Shown here: one piece after another, positions 17,185 to 29,100 of the stretch | Numbering within the stretch: the first letter of the stretch is position 1 | Layout of the letters: each line of letters opens with the position of its first letter | NCBI GenBank assembly: GCA_049840595.1 | Contig: JASGKO010000017.1 | Coordinates: forward strand, 21,052-85,051 | Length of the DNA: 64,000 nt | Direction: 5' to 3' | From: JASGKO01 sp049840595 | Lineage (GTDB): Bacteria > Verrucomicrobiota > Verrucomicrobiia > Chthoniobacterales > Chthoniobacteraceae | Translations under genes and position numbers: made by a program | Notes under the pieces: model-generated | The model's database searches: none | The model's input: only the letters and a program-made list of their open reading frames with translations | What the model was told of the DNA's origin: nothing

Positions 17185-18219
17185 ATGAAGATTGCCATAT
17201 TCCGACCCTGCGGCATTGGGGATTTCGTCCAGATCACCCCCCTGCTCCAACAGATCAAGGCAGACCTGCCCCAGGCGGAGATTACCTTTTTCACCAGTGA
17301 AAATGCCGGCCTGTTCGCCACGAACTGCCCATGGGCGAAGGTGGTAACCATCCCCGAGCGCCAGTTGGACCGCAGAAAATCGAATACCGGTTTGCTCCGC
17401 ATGTGGTGGAAGGTCCGGCAACAAGGGCCGTGGGATATTTTACTTTCCCTGGAGCCAGGGTGGATGCGGTCCACCGGCTCACTGCTGGTCCCGGCCCGGA
17501 TGAAGGCCGGCGTGTATGCCGAGAACAAGCGCCCGATCCAGCTTTACCACCATGTCCGCACCTTCATTCCCGATCAGCCGGTAAAAGTGCACACCTCCGA
17601 GACCTATCTGGAGCTCTGGACGAAGGCCACCGGCCATCGGGATCGCGGCTACGGCTACGATATTCGATACCTGCTGGAGCGTCCGGTGGAATTGCCCGCC
17701 CTCCCCAGCCGTTTCGTGTGCCTGGTGCCGGGAGCAGGCAATGCCATGACGCCGGGGCATCTGAAGCGCTGGGCCATCGAGCGCTGGCGTGGATTGGCCA
17801 TGCTCTTGCGGCAGCAGGGCATCGAGAGTGTCTGGCTGGGCTCGCCCGATGATGCCCGGGAATTCCCCACCCCGGGCGAACCGTTCAATTTGATGGGAAA
17901 GACCAGCCTGCTCGGCTCGATGCACATCATCCCGAGGGCCATGGGATTGATTGCCAACGACTCCGGGCTCTACCACACCGCGATCGGGCTGGGCAGTGCC
18001 GCCGTGGGCATTTTCGGCCCCAACGATCCGGTGGATACCGGCCCTTTCCGGGCGAAGAAAGCGGCAGTCGTGCAGTCCACACTCCCCTGCGTGCCGTGCC
18101 GGAAGGCGGAGTGCCTGGTCGATCTGCCGGAACTCAAAGACGCCCGCCGCCCCTATTGTCTCACCACCCTGCCCGAGAGCGAGGTGCTCAAGGCGGCGCT
18201 GGCATTGTTTCAGCCTTGA
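17185..18219 (+). CDS. GT9-family glycosyltransferase (heptosyltransferase-like)
   Basis: This 344-residue GT-B protein of the GT9 family begins MKIAIFRPCGIGDFVQITPLL, with the glycine-rich opening of heptosyltransferases. It carries CLVPGAGNAMTPGHLKRWAIERW in the donor half and LIANDSGLYHTAIGLGSAAVGIFG near the C-terminus, the family's D/N-SGP-like signature. A Cys-rich stretch, LPCVPCRKAEC, resembles that of the other GT9 at 11901. It is transcribed alone, divergent from the Wzy-like gene. It is the last recognisable glycan gene of the region. Confidence 0.9.
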   Translation: MKIAIFRPCGIGDFVQITPLLQQIKADLPQAEITFFTSENAGLFATNCPWAKVVTIPERQLDRRKSNTGLLRMWWKVRQQGPWDILLSLEPGWMRSTGSLLVPARMKAGVYAENKRPIQLYHHVRTFIPDQPVKVHTSETYLELWTKATGHRDRGYGYDIRYLLERPVELPALPSRFVCLVPGAGNAMTPGHLKRWAIERWRGLAMLLRQQGIESVWLGSPDDAREFPTPGEPFNLMGKTSLLGSMHIIPRAMGLIANDSGLYHTAIGLGSAAVGIFGPNDPVDTGPFRAKKAAVVQSTLPCVPCRKAECLVDLPELKDARRPYCLTTLPESEVLKAALALFQP

Positions 18220-18231
18220 TTCGTTGATGCT

Positions 18232-19530
18232 CTAGCTTGCGACAACGTCATCAATGGCCCGGCGAATGGCCACCACCGCCTGCTCCAACTGGGCCTCGTT
18301 CGTGCAATACGGCGGCATCAGCACCATCGTGTCGCGAATGGGACGGGTCAGCAGACCGTAGGCGCGGGCGGCATTGCAAATCCGCGAGCCGGTTTGCGCA
18401 CGCCAGTCGAAGGGGGTGCCATCCGCCTGCGCGACTTCGATGCCCGCCATGAATCCGCATTGGCGGATTTCGCGGAGGTGCGGATGGTTTTTCAGCCCGT
18501 CGAGCAAATCCGTCAGGAGCGCGATCTTCGGCTGGAGCTGGGCCAGGGTGTTCTCCTCGCGAAAAATGGCCAGGTTCGCGAGCGCAGCGGCGCAGCCGAG
18601 CTGGCTGCCGGTGAAGCTGTGGCCGTAAAAAAGCGTCTTCATCTCCTCGTAGCCACCCAGGAAGGCCTCGTAGATCCGCTCGCGCACCAGCGTGGCCGAA
18701 AGCGGCAGATAGCCGCCGCTGAGCCCCTTGGCCACCGCCAGCAGATCGGGCATCACGTTCTCATGCTCGCCGGCGAACATTTTCCCCGTGCGGCCAAAGC
18801 CAGTCATCACCTCGTCGAAGATGAGCAGGGCTCCGTTCGCATCGCACCATTGGCGAAGCTGGGTCAGCAATCCTTTCGGCCAGAGACGCATCCCGGCCGC
18901 TCCTTGCATCAGCGGCTCGATGATCACCGCCGCAACGGATTGCGGCTCGCCGACGCCGGACTCCAGTTCCTCGAATCCGGCAATATGCCCGACCGGGAAT
19001 TGCCACGCGGAAAAGCGGCTGTGAAAAGCACTCACCCCGCCGAGGCTGGAGGCCCCCATCGTGTCGCCGTGGTAGGCGTTGTGAAAGGCAATGAAACGCG
19101 TGCGCTGGGGCTGGCCGATGAGTTGCCAGTATTGGGCCGTGATCTTGAGTGCGACCTCGATCGCCGTGGACCCGTCATCGCCCAAAAAAACGCGCGGCAG
19201 TTGCTGCCCCGGAATCAGCGCCGCCAGCTCCGCCGCCAGCTGGCTGGCCGGTGGATTGGTAAACCCGAGAAACGACGTGTGCGCCACCCGGTCCAGTTGT
19301 GCGCGAATCGCCGCGTTGATCCGCGGGTGATTGTGCCCGTGCAGATTGGTCCAGATCGAGGAATTGCCGTCGAGATACTCCCGCCCCTCGCTGTCGCGCA
19401 GGATGGCCCCTTCCCCGCTCACCAGCACCAGCGGTTCATGCTCCGGCGCGCACCAGTCCCGCATCTGCGTGAAGGGATGCCATGAGTGCGCCTTGTCGGC
19501 TGCAATCATGGCCGCAGTCTCGGGCTTCAT
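18232..19530 (-). CDS. bioA: Adenosylmethionine-8-amino-7-oxononanoate aminotransferase
   Basis: This is a 432-residue PLP-dependent class III aminotransferase of the usual BioA length. It makes 7,8-diaminononanoate in biotin synthesis. Visible features are the N-terminal HSWHPFTQMRDW typical of BioA, the substrate/cofactor block DDGSTAIEVALK (118-129), Asp239 in LLIFDEVMTGFGRTG contacting the pyridine nitrogen, the PLP lysine Lys268 in LLAVAKGLSGGYLP, and YGHSFTG downstream. No other biotin gene is adjacent. It overlaps the small downstream-reading gene at 19527 by 4 bp, so it is co-transcribed with that gene upstream. Confidence 0.94.
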   Translation of the reverse strand: MKPETAAMIAADKAHSWHPFTQMRDWCAPEHEPLVLVSGEGAILRDSEGREYLDGNSSIWTNLHGHNHPRINAAIRAQLDRVAHTSFLGFTNPPASQLAAELAALIPGQQLPRVFLGDDGSTAIEVALKITAQYWQLIGQPQRTRFIAFHNAYHGDTMGASSLGGVSAFHSRFSAWQFPVGHIAGFEELESGVGEPQSVAAVIIEPLMQGAAGMRLWPKGLLTQLRQWCDANGALLIFDEVMTGFGRTGKMFAGEHENVMPDLLAVAKGLSGGYLPLSATLVRERIYEAFLGGYEEMKTLFYGHSFTGSQLGCAAALANLAIFREENTLAQLQPKIALLTDLLDGLKNHPHLREIRQCGFMAGIEVAQADGTPFDWRAQTGSRICNAARAYGLLTRPIRDTMVLMPPYCTNEAQLEQAVVAIRRAIDDVVAS

Positions 19531-19793
19531 TTTCCGGCCTGGCGTTCGAGATCCTTGATCTTGCGCTCAATCGCCTGCACGTCCTCGTAAGGCAACCGCT
19601 TGCGCTGGTATTTGCGGAAGAGAATGTCGTGGAGCTGCTTCCAATCCTCCAGCGGAGGCTCGTCGTGATACGTCCAGTTCTCCTCGCTCTGCAGCTTGGA
19701 TTGAATGCGCCAGTTATTGCCAAACTTGGAGGCCCGCACCTCGCGGCGCTCGCCCTCGGGCGTGGTTTCTTTCCAGACGTGTTCGTTTCTCAT
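19527..19793 (-). CDS. Small conserved-looking hypothetical protein upstream of bioA
   Basis: This 88-residue soluble protein is rich in Lys/Arg/Glu/Trp. The N-terminal half (HVWKETTPEGERREVRASKFGNNWRIQ) looks like short beta strands, and the C-terminal half (LHDILFRKYQRKRLPYEDVQAIERKIKDLERQ) is predicted helical. Its stop codon overlaps the bioA start by 4 bp. I do not recognise a named family. The tight coupling to bioA is the main evidence that it is real. Confidence 0.65.
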   Translation of the reverse strand: MRNEHVWKETTPEGERREVRASKFGNNWRIQSKLQSEENWTYHDEPPLEDWKQLHDILFRKYQRKRLPYEDVQAIERKIKDLERQAGK

Positions 19794-19838
19794 CGGATGA
19801 CCAGATTACGCGGAAATGAAGCGGTGTGCAGGAAATTT

Positions 19839-20270
19839 CTACGCCCCCATCGGTTTTGCCAGGGTGAGTTGGAATAATTCACCCAGCGTCATCTTCTCGT
19901 GCCAGACGGTGCCCAGCCGGATGCCGTAAGCCTTGTGAAAATTCAGTTCGTAGAGCTCAAGCTCCATGGCATCAGCCCGCGACCAGTCGGGCGGGTTGAG
20001 GGCACGGTAAATGTCCAGCACCCGATCATCCGGGTGGAAATGCAGGCGTAGCCGGGGATTGATGGCAAAAGCCTTCACGAAGACCTGGAGAAAGGCGCGG
20101 AGATCGTCTTTTGAAGCCGTCGCAAACCTACGCCTCCAGAGCCGCCCCTGGCACGAGCGGCTCCGGAAGGAATCAAAACGTTGGGTCCGTTTGAGAAAAG
20201 TCAGCGCCCCCGCAAAGAGACCGAGTCCCAAAACGGTAATCACGAGGGCGGTTCTCGAAAGGTCGATCAT
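19839..20270 (-). CDS. Hypothetical membrane-anchored protein
   Basis: This 143-residue protein has one N-terminal transmembrane segment (about 7-26) followed by a basic patch (RTQRFDSFRSR) and a cytoplasmic domain of about 100 residues. The domain contains LRAFLQVFVKAFAI, HPDDRVLDIYRAL and a helical C-terminus ending FQLTLAKPMGA. The family is not recognised. It lies 45 bp upstream of the 88-residue gene on the same strand, so it may belong to the bioA transcript. Confidence 0.6.
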   Translation of the reverse strand: MIDLSRTALVITVLGLGLFAGALTFLKRTQRFDSFRSRSCQGRLWRRRFATASKDDLRAFLQVFVKAFAINPRLRLHFHPDDRVLDIYRALNPPDWSRADAMELELYELNFHKAYGIRLGTVWHEKMTLGELFQLTLAKPMGA

Positions 20271-20445
20271 TTTTAGTGGAGACGTTGCAGCAGCATCTTC
20301 GACAGTTATCCAGCCGTTCCACCAACTACATCGTACAGGTATAAATGGAGATCAAACCGTCGGGCGGGGAAATTGCAATCCATCCGTGAATGCGGCCGGG
20401 AAGTGTCACGAACAAGGGGAAGGAGATTGGGCTGCGCGATGGAAG

Positions 20446-20488
20446 GCGAGACGTGTCTCGCGCGGAGATAGCGGCGACATGTCGCCGC
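20446..20488. repeat. Two adjacent palindromes in the 302-bp spacer 20271-20572
   Basis: The sequence 20446-20461 has perfect 7-bp arms (GCGAGAC/GTCTCGC) around a 2-nt centre, and 20471-20488 is a perfect 18-bp palindrome GCGGCGACATGTCGCCGC. Flanking TGGAG-type sequence is also partly symmetric. The rest of the spacer 20271-20572 holds no gene I can support. Palindromes of this kind are usually dispersed REP-like elements. Confidence 0.75.
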
Positions 20489-20572
20489 ACTCCAAGGGCG
20501 TGGAGACCAAGGTGCTTTTTGGTGCCATTGCTGATTTGGAAAAAGTGGTTCGTCAGCATGCTCCGAGAAAGT

Positions 20573-21085
20573 TCACCGGTAAAATGCGGCGTTTTGGCGG
20601 GTGAGCGCATCTTGGACGCGTGGAATATGACCTGGGTGAAAAGGCTGGGGCAGGGATTCCGGTGGGAACCAATCCACCGCGCTGGATTCGTCGCTCAAGG
20701 CGGGGGCGCCGCCGGTGACCCGGCACTCGAAAAGCAGGCTCACATAATACACGGTGTTGCCATCGCGATAGGTCACAGTGGTATGGGCGGGGTCGGAGTA
20801 AATGCCGATCAGGCGGATGACCTCCACGTCGTAGCCGGTTTCCTCCTTCACCTCGCGGATGACGGCCTGATCGGCGGTCTCGCCGACTTCGATGTTGCCG
20901 CCGGGAAGACCCCAGCGACCATTATCCGTGCGCCGATGGAGGAGGAGCTGGCCCTTTTCATCGAAGACGATGGCAGCGGCGGCAGTGCGCCGGGTTCGAG
21001 CCGGATCGGGAATGGGCATGGCGGGATCGTGCCATGAGAATTGGCGCCTGGCTATCAATAGGTCATAGGGGATCGATCGGATCAA
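20573..21085 (-). CDS. NUDIX hydrolase
   Basis: This 170-residue NUDIX hydrolase has the full Nudix box G-x5-E-x7-REV-x-EE-x-G-x at about 63-85 (GNIEVGE ... REVKEETGY), preceded by LLLHRRTDNGRWGLPGG. The protein should hydrolyse a nucleoside diphosphate linked to another moiety; the substrate is not predictable. The longer start at 21085 keeps an N-terminal helix common in this group; an internal ATG at 21019 is an alternative. It is divergent from murJ, 62 bp away. Confidence 0.88.
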   Translation of the reverse strand: MIRSIPYDLLIARRQFSWHDPAMPIPDPARTRRTAAAAIVFDEKGQLLLHRRTDNGRWGLPGGNIEVGETADQAVIREVKEETGYDVEVIRLIGIYSDPAHTTVTYRDGNTVYYVSLLFECRVTGGAPALSDESSAVDWFPPESLPQPFHPGHIPRVQDALTRQNAAFYR

Positions 21086-21147
21086 TAAAGGGCCAAGCGA
21101 TCACCGCCCTCACTCCGCATTGGACAAAACGAGAGGCTTTGCCAATG

Positions 21148-22757
21148 ATGCGCGGCCAGATGCCAGCCGCCAGCCCACTGAACTCCCCTGCCCCGCGCAA
21201 ACGCAGCGCGAGCGTCTTGGTGGCGGCGGGAATTCTACTGAGTCGGCTGGCGGGACTGGTCCGGCAACGGGTGTTTGCCCACTACTTTGGCACTTCGGAT
21301 GCAGCGGTGCGTTCAATGCGGCGTTTCGGATTCCGAACATTCTGCAGAATCTGTTTGGCGAAGGCGCGCTCTCGGCCTCGTTCATCCCCGTGTATGCCAA
21401 GCTGCTGGCGCAAGGCGATATGCGAACCGCCCGGCGACTGGCCGGAACGATGGCGGCGTGCATTCTCCTGCTCGTCTCAATACTGGTGCTGCTCGGCGTG
21501 CTGACGGCACCATGGCTGGTCGATTTGATTGCGCCAGGCTTCCATGCCGAAGTCCGGGCCCTCACCACGCGACTGGTGCAGATTCTTTTCCCGGGGATCG
21601 GGCTGCTGGTATGCTCGGCGTGGTGTCTGGGCATTCTGAACAGTCACCGCAAATTCTTCCTCTCCTACGTCTCGCCGGTGGTCTGGAACCTGGCGATGAT
21701 TGTGACGATGGTGCTCTGCGGGCGCACGATGGCAGGGAATGCCCTGATCGCCGCAGTGGCCTGGGGCTCGGTCATCGGCAGCGCGATTCAGGTGCTCGTG
21801 CAGATGCCGACGGTGCTGCTGCTGCTGAAGACGATCCCGCTCTCGCTGCGGATTCAGGAGCGGAATTGCCAGACGGTCCTCAAGAATTTTCTCCCGGCCT
21901 TTATGGGGCGCGGCATTGTCCAGATCAGCGCCTATATTGATAACTTCATCGGGAGCTGGCTGGGCCCGGCGGCGATCGCGGCGCTGGGATATGCGCAGAC
22001 GCTTTATACGCTGCCGGTGAGTCTCTTCGGCATGGCGGTCTCGGCGGCGGAATTGCCGGAAATGTCGAGCGCGCTGGGCAGCACGGAGGAAGTGGCGACC
22101 AAGCTGCGCACCCGGCTCGAAGGCGGGCTGCGGCGGATTGCCTTTTTCATCGTGGCCTCGGCGGCGGCGTTTCTGGCCCTCGGCGATGTGATTTCGGCGG
22201 CGCTCTTCCAGACCGGAAAATTCAACGCGGCGGATGCGCAATACGTGTGGGCGATCCTGGCCGGCTCAACGATTGGCCTGCTGGCCGCAACGATGGGGCG
22301 GCTGTATTCTTCGGCGTTCTATGCGCTCCGCGATACGCGGACGCCACTGAAGTTCGCCACGATCCGGGTCTGCCTCGTCGGCGTACTGGACTATGTGGGG
22401 GCGATCCTGCTGCCGCGCTGGCTGGGGATCGATGCGAAGTGGGGCGTGATCGGAATCACCGCCGCCTCGGGCTTTGCCGCGTGGGTGGAGTTCACGCTGC
22501 TCCGGCGGGCCATGAACCGGCGCATCGGCAAAACAGGCGTGACGGCGGGGCTCGTGGTGCGGCTCTGGATCGCGGCAGGTTTCTCGGCAGCGGCGGGCTG
22601 GGTGGTGAAATTGCTGCTGCCGCTGCATACGCCGCCGATCGTGGCCGCAGTGCTCATTCTCGGGGTGTTCGGGGCGGATTACTTCCTCATTACGATGCTG
22701 ATGAAGATTCCCGAGGCCCAAGCGGTGCTGGGACGGTTTCTACGAAAGAAGAGATAG
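21148..22757 (+). CDS. murJ: Lipid II flippase MurJ (frameshifted in this sequence)
   Basis: This is a MurJ/MviN-type polytopic flippase of about 536 residues that exports lipid II for peptidoglycan synthesis. The true N-terminus (SASVLVAAGILLSRLAGLVRQ, then FGTSDAA) is in one frame from ATG 21148; the remainder (AFNAAFRIPNILQNLFGEGALSAS onward) is in the next frame to the stop at 22757. The conserved join DAADAFNAAFRIPN would be restored by one base between 21307 and 21308, where an A is missing. Given the other single-base errors here, a sequencing error is likelier than a real pseudogene in this essential gene. An in-frame start at 21120 lies in the wrong upstream frame. Confidence 0.88.
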
Positions 22758-22829
22758 CCACCGAGGACACCGAGATCACGGAGGGGGGAGGTTTTTCTCA
22801 CGCGGAGACGCAGAGGCTTTCATCCGAAG

Positions 22830-22870
22830 AGGCCGTCCACCTTGCGATGGACGGCCTGGGATTTTTCGGA
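22830..22870 (+). terminator. Hairpin terminator between murJ and aconitase
   Basis: A perfect 10-bp stem (AGGCCGTCCA at 22830-22839 with TGGACGGCCT at 22848-22857) is followed by GGGATTTTT. It lies between the two convergent genes, 73 bp after the murJ stop. The U tract favours plus-strand termination. The segment before it (22757-22816) contains a dispersed repeat resembling 62241-62270. Confidence 0.6.
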
Positions 22871-22887
22871 GCGGTGAACGCTTTCGC

Positions 22888-25765
<2,878 letters not shown>

Positions 25766-25921
25766 AGTTATAGGTGATGATTTTTCGTTGATAATGCCCG
25801 GCTTACGACATCGCAAGCATGGAACGGGGAAAATTGAGCGTTGAGGGTTGAGCGCCGCATTTTGGCAGCGGGAAACGAGGGGAAATCCACCATCTCCATC
25901 CGCTCCGCGTCTCCCGTGGCT

Positions 25922-25967
25922 AAAAAAAGAACGCGGGCTGCCCTTCCCCACAGAAGGACAACCCGCG
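25922..25967 (-). terminator. Rho-independent terminator of the PEP-CTERM gene at 25990
   Basis: On the minus strand a 14-bp stem (GCGGGTTGTCCTTC pairing with GAAGGGCAGCCCGC through G-T wobbles) with a short loop is followed by TTCTTTTTTT. It begins about 22 bp after the stop codon. Confidence 0.85.
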
Positions 25968-25989
25968 CATACTCCCTGAAGAAAATGGA

Positions 25990-26850
25990 TTACTGGTTCA
26001 CCGGGCGACGACGGCGCAGGAAACCGAGCAGACCGAGGCCGAGCATCGCCGCCGAGGTGGGCTCGGGGGCCGCAGTGGTGGTGAGAACGACGTTGTCGAG
26101 GCCGATGAGCTGGTCGGGCGACGGGCTCTGGGCGTTGTCATCACTCCAGCGCAGCAGGAGGGTGCTGCCATTGGCCCAGGCGCTGCTCAGCGAGACGTCC
26201 GTGGTCGGCACGCTGGTGGTGCCCACGGTGTTGGGAACCACGACGCCGCTGGTCCCGCTCAGCGTAGGATTGAGCGCGCTGACGTTGGTCCAGGTGGCGC
26301 CGCTGTCGAGGCTGTACCAGAGCCAGTAGCCGGGCAGTTCCTCCACGCCGGAATAAGGCCCGCCGGTGTAGGTGGAGTTATTCGTCGTGGTGGTCGTGAA
26401 GCGGCGGATGTCGTAGCTGACGTTAAAATCCGTGAGCGCATCCCCGGTGGTATTGGTGAGCGTGAGCTGCAACAGCGTCATGGCATTGCCACTGGGCGAG
26501 GAACCGAGCGCGCGGTTGCTGGTGGTGGTGCTGTCGGAGAAGTTATAGCCCGCCGCGCCTTTCTGCGTGCTGGCCACTCCCGCGGTGAGCGTGCTGCTGG
26601 CGGCGGTGGCCCCGGCGATGTCCGAGGAAGCCGGCAACGCGGTGACGTAACCGCCGCTCGGCGTCCAGTAGCTGAAGGTATCATGCGAACCGGCGATGCT
26701 ATAGACCGACCAGCCCGTGGGGGCGGCGGTGCCGCTGGTGCCCATCGAGTCGAAATTTTGCGAATAGCTGCCTGAGAAATTCGCGGCGTGGGCGATCGTG
26801 GCGAGGCCCAGGATGGCCGGCAGGGCCATCATCGTTTTGAGAGCTTTCAT
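25990..26850 (-). CDS. PEP-CTERM sorting domain protein
   Basis: This is a 286-residue exported protein. The signal peptide spans 1-22 (KTMMALPAILGLATIAHA). The mature region is Ser/Thr/Gly-rich and beta-stranded. The C-terminus is a canonical exosortase signal: PEP in AAPEPTSAAM, a hydrophobic stretch LGLGLLGFL and the basic end RRRRPVNQ. The likely fate is sorting by the exosortase at 2181. The start at 26850 gives a proper signal peptide; the frame is open to 26880. Function beyond surface or matrix location is unknown. Confidence 0.9.
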   Translation of the reverse strand: MKALKTMMALPAILGLATIAHAANFSGSYSQNFDSMGTSGTAAPTGWSVYSIAGSHDTFSYWTPSGGYVTALPASSDIAGATAASSTLTAGVASTQKGAAGYNFSDSTTTSNRALGSSPSGNAMTLLQLTLTNTTGDALTDFNVSYDIRRFTTTTTNNSTYTGGPYSGVEELPGYWLWYSLDSGATWTNVSALNPTLSGTSGVVVPNTVGTTSVPTTDVSLSSAWANGSTLLLRWSDDNAQSPSPDQLIGLDNVVLTTTAAPEPTSAAMLGLGLLGFLRRRRPVNQ

Positions 26851-26943
26851 GTGGTGGAGACGAGCGCAGGGCCTCGCCACGGGGCCGCCTTTTTCAAGAC
26901 GACCCCGCGCGATGCACTGTTACTCAGAGGAGACAGTTTTTGC

Positions 26944-27634
26944 TTAGGCGCGGCGGCGGATGCGGCGCATGAGGAAACCGATGGCACCGAGGCCGAGCAT
27001 CGTGGCCGAGCCCGGCTCAGGAGCCGCGGTCGCCGTGATCTGCACTCCGCTCAAGCTGCCGGAATTGCTGCCATCGGAAGGACCGTCCCCCCGATAGGTC
27101 GCGACCGCGGGCGCAGTGGTGCTGTTGATGTTTTCCCGTAAGGAGCGAGGCCGTATCGGGCGCGGTGGTGTAAATCTGCGCCGGCGATCCGAGCGCGCTG
27201 TCCAGGATGGAAATGGAGAACTGGTCCGGATTCAAACCGGGGTCCACATTCAGCGTGCTGTTCAAGGTAAAGCTGATGTTGGTCGTTCCCGCCGTGAATC
27301 CCTGGTAGAACTCGGTAAGGGTGGTTTTCCCGTCCACGAGGGTGACGGTGGAACCGAGGCTGCCCGAGGCCGTGCCGGTCGTGGTGGCGGAGCCAGTGGC
27401 GCTTCCACCGGTAAAGGCGAAATTGCTCAAGGTGACGGTATTATTGCCGACGGTCGCTCCCGAAGAGAACTGGAAATCCAGGTAAAAAGGGCTGCTGCTG
27501 TCGGCCGAAAGCGCGGCGGTGTTCAGGCTGATGGTGTAGATGGCATTCGCTTTCGCGCTGTGGTGCAGCATCAGGAACGATGCGCCCAAAGCGAGGAGGG
27601 CCGTGAATTTGGAAGCGGTGGATTTGGTAGTCAT
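26944..27634 (-). CDS. PEP-CTERM protein (frameshifted in this sequence)
   Basis: The first part (MTTKSTASKFTALLALGASF with a signal peptide ending near SAKA) is followed by a Ser/Thr-rich beta domain in one frame as far as DTASLLTG. The C-terminus continues in another frame (ENINSTTAPAVATYRG ... ITATAAPEPGSATMLGLGAIGFLMRRIRRRA) to the stop at 26944. The PEP motif, hydrophobic helix and Arg cluster form a complete exosortase signal. The frame switch falls at the TTTTCCC run 27131-27137, a homopolymer, so a sequencing deletion is likely. The restored protein has about 230 residues. Confidence 0.82.
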
Positions 27635-27726
27635 GGTGGTATGGGTGGTTAGGTGGTGGATGTGCTGCTGTCGCTGCTTCGACATGGGTCGAAATGGGAT
27701 TTGGATTTTGAGAAATGGAGGGGCTG

Positions 27727-28977
27727 CTAGCGGACGTTGATCCGGCCAAACATGCCGTCGAATTCACTGTTGGGTCCGGCGGTGAAGTAGAGAGCATTTG
27801 CGTCGCCCAGGCTGACGCCGTTGCCGAAGACAAGGCCCCAGATGCCGTCGATGGAAATGATCTTGCTGTCGGAGTCGCGGATGTAGCCGACGAAATCGCC
27901 GCTCTTGAGATCGAACGCCGAGATGGTGCCGTCGCCGAAATTGGCCACCATCAGGTCGTTCGCATAGTCACCGAAAGTAGAGGGCGCAATCGCCATGCCC
28001 CACGGCAGATTTACCACGCCATGCCCGGCGAAGAAGTCTTTCACCAGGGTGCCATCTTCATTGTATTCCACGATATGCCCGAGACCGGCCCCGGCGATTT
28101 GCTCCTGGCCTTCGTCGCTGTTGGGATCGAATTTGCCGTAAGCCACGAAGAGGTGATGATCCAGATCGGCGATATTGAAGGGGCTGAGATCGCCGATGCT
28201 CTTGGGCGTCTCAAAATGGAAGCTCTTGGTGACATCCTTCCATTGATGATCGAAGACGTGGATGAGATTGTTGCGGTTGTCGGCAGCGAAGAGATGATTG
28301 CCGCCCGCTTTTTTATAAGCCTCCGAATTCGCGGCATTATTGGTCAGGGCTACACCCGTAAAGACCGGGTTCAGGTGGGTCGTCCGGTGCTTGGAGGTCT
28401 TGGAATAGTCGATGATCACCGGCGCGCTTTTCATCGCCGTAGCCGTATTCGAGGCCCAGGCATTGATGCAGCCGTCCTCAGTGACAAAGACAAATTTGGC
28501 CGAGCCAGAGTAACCGCCCGGAATCGATTTCGGAGCGGGACCTTTGAGATCGTTCGCCGGGCCGGAAACCGGGAATTCCACCGGCTGCCCGGGGAGATCA
28601 CTGGCCGAATTGTAAACCTGGCCGGTGATGAAAGCGTGGCCGTGATCCGTCCAATTCGGCTGATCCAAGGTCACGCTTTTCAGGCCATCCTGGTGGAGCG
28701 GCATTTTGCCGACGTCGCCGATGTATTCGGAAGCGGTGCCGGTGCCCGCATTGGAGATCCAGATATGCCCACCCGCTCCCGGGGGTCGCACCGCAATTCC
28801 CCATCCATCCTGCATCTGCTTGTCCACGATCTGGGGATTGTAATCCGCCTTGCTGGCGACCAGGACGGTTTCGATGTAGCCGAGATCCTCGCGCAACTTT
28901 TGCGCGGAAGCAGAGGTGGCGATGAGCAGCGAGGCCATCGCGGTGAACAGGAAGGGAAGAAGTTTGGCGGTTTTCAT
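27727..28977 (-). CDS. TIGR03118-family exported protein
   Basis: This 416-residue protein has a signal peptide (1-26, ending ATSASA). It matches the TIGR03118 family, beta-propeller-like exported proteins found with PEP-CTERM systems. Visible blocks are WGIAVRPPGAGGHIWISNAGTG, GLKSVTLDQPNWTDHG, SAKFVFVTEDGCINAWA, HLFAADNRNNLIHVFD, NLPWGMAIAPSTFGDYANDLMVANFGDG and the C-terminal SIDGIWGLVFGNGV. No PEP-CTERM tail is present. The biochemical role of the family is unknown. It sits between a PEP-CTERM gene and a phosphoesterase gene, all on the minus strand. Confidence 0.85.
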   Translation of the reverse strand: MKTAKLLPFLFTAMASLLIATSASAQKLREDLGYIETVLVASKADYNPQIVDKQMQDGWGIAVRPPGAGGHIWISNAGTGTASEYIGDVGKMPLHQDGLKSVTLDQPNWTDHGHAFITGQVYNSASDLPGQPVEFPVSGPANDLKGPAPKSIPGGYSGSAKFVFVTEDGCINAWASNTATAMKSAPVIIDYSKTSKHRTTHLNPVFTGVALTNNAANSEAYKKAGGNHLFAADNRNNLIHVFDHQWKDVTKSFHFETPKSIGDLSPFNIADLDHHLFVAYGKFDPNSDEGQEQIAGAGLGHIVEYNEDGTLVKDFFAGHGVVNLPWGMAIAPSTFGDYANDLMVANFGDGTISAFDLKSGDFVGYIRDSDSKIISIDGIWGLVFGNGVSLGDANALYFTAGPNSEFDGMFGRINVR

Positions 28978-29020
28978 GGGTGGGTCATGGGTGGCGGTTG
29001 AACCGCCGGTTGGTTCTGGG

Positions 29021-29067
29021 AGCGAGAAAGAAGAGGTGGGACCATCCGGGTGCCAGATGGCCCCACC
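29021..29067 (-). terminator. Terminator downstream of the phosphoesterase gene
   Basis: On the minus strand the 12-bp arms at 29056-29067 and 29035-29046 pair with one wobble and are followed by TCTTCTTTCT. It begins about 33 bp after the stop codon of the gene ending at 29101. Confidence 0.65.
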
Positions 29068-29100
29068 GGGTTTTAGGATTGGCTGGTTACAGGCCGTCGA

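Noticed and set aside
21120..21300. Upstream start for murJ at 21120
   Set aside because: It is in the frame after the indel and encodes no MurJ-like N-terminus; the proper start region is in the other frame from 21148.
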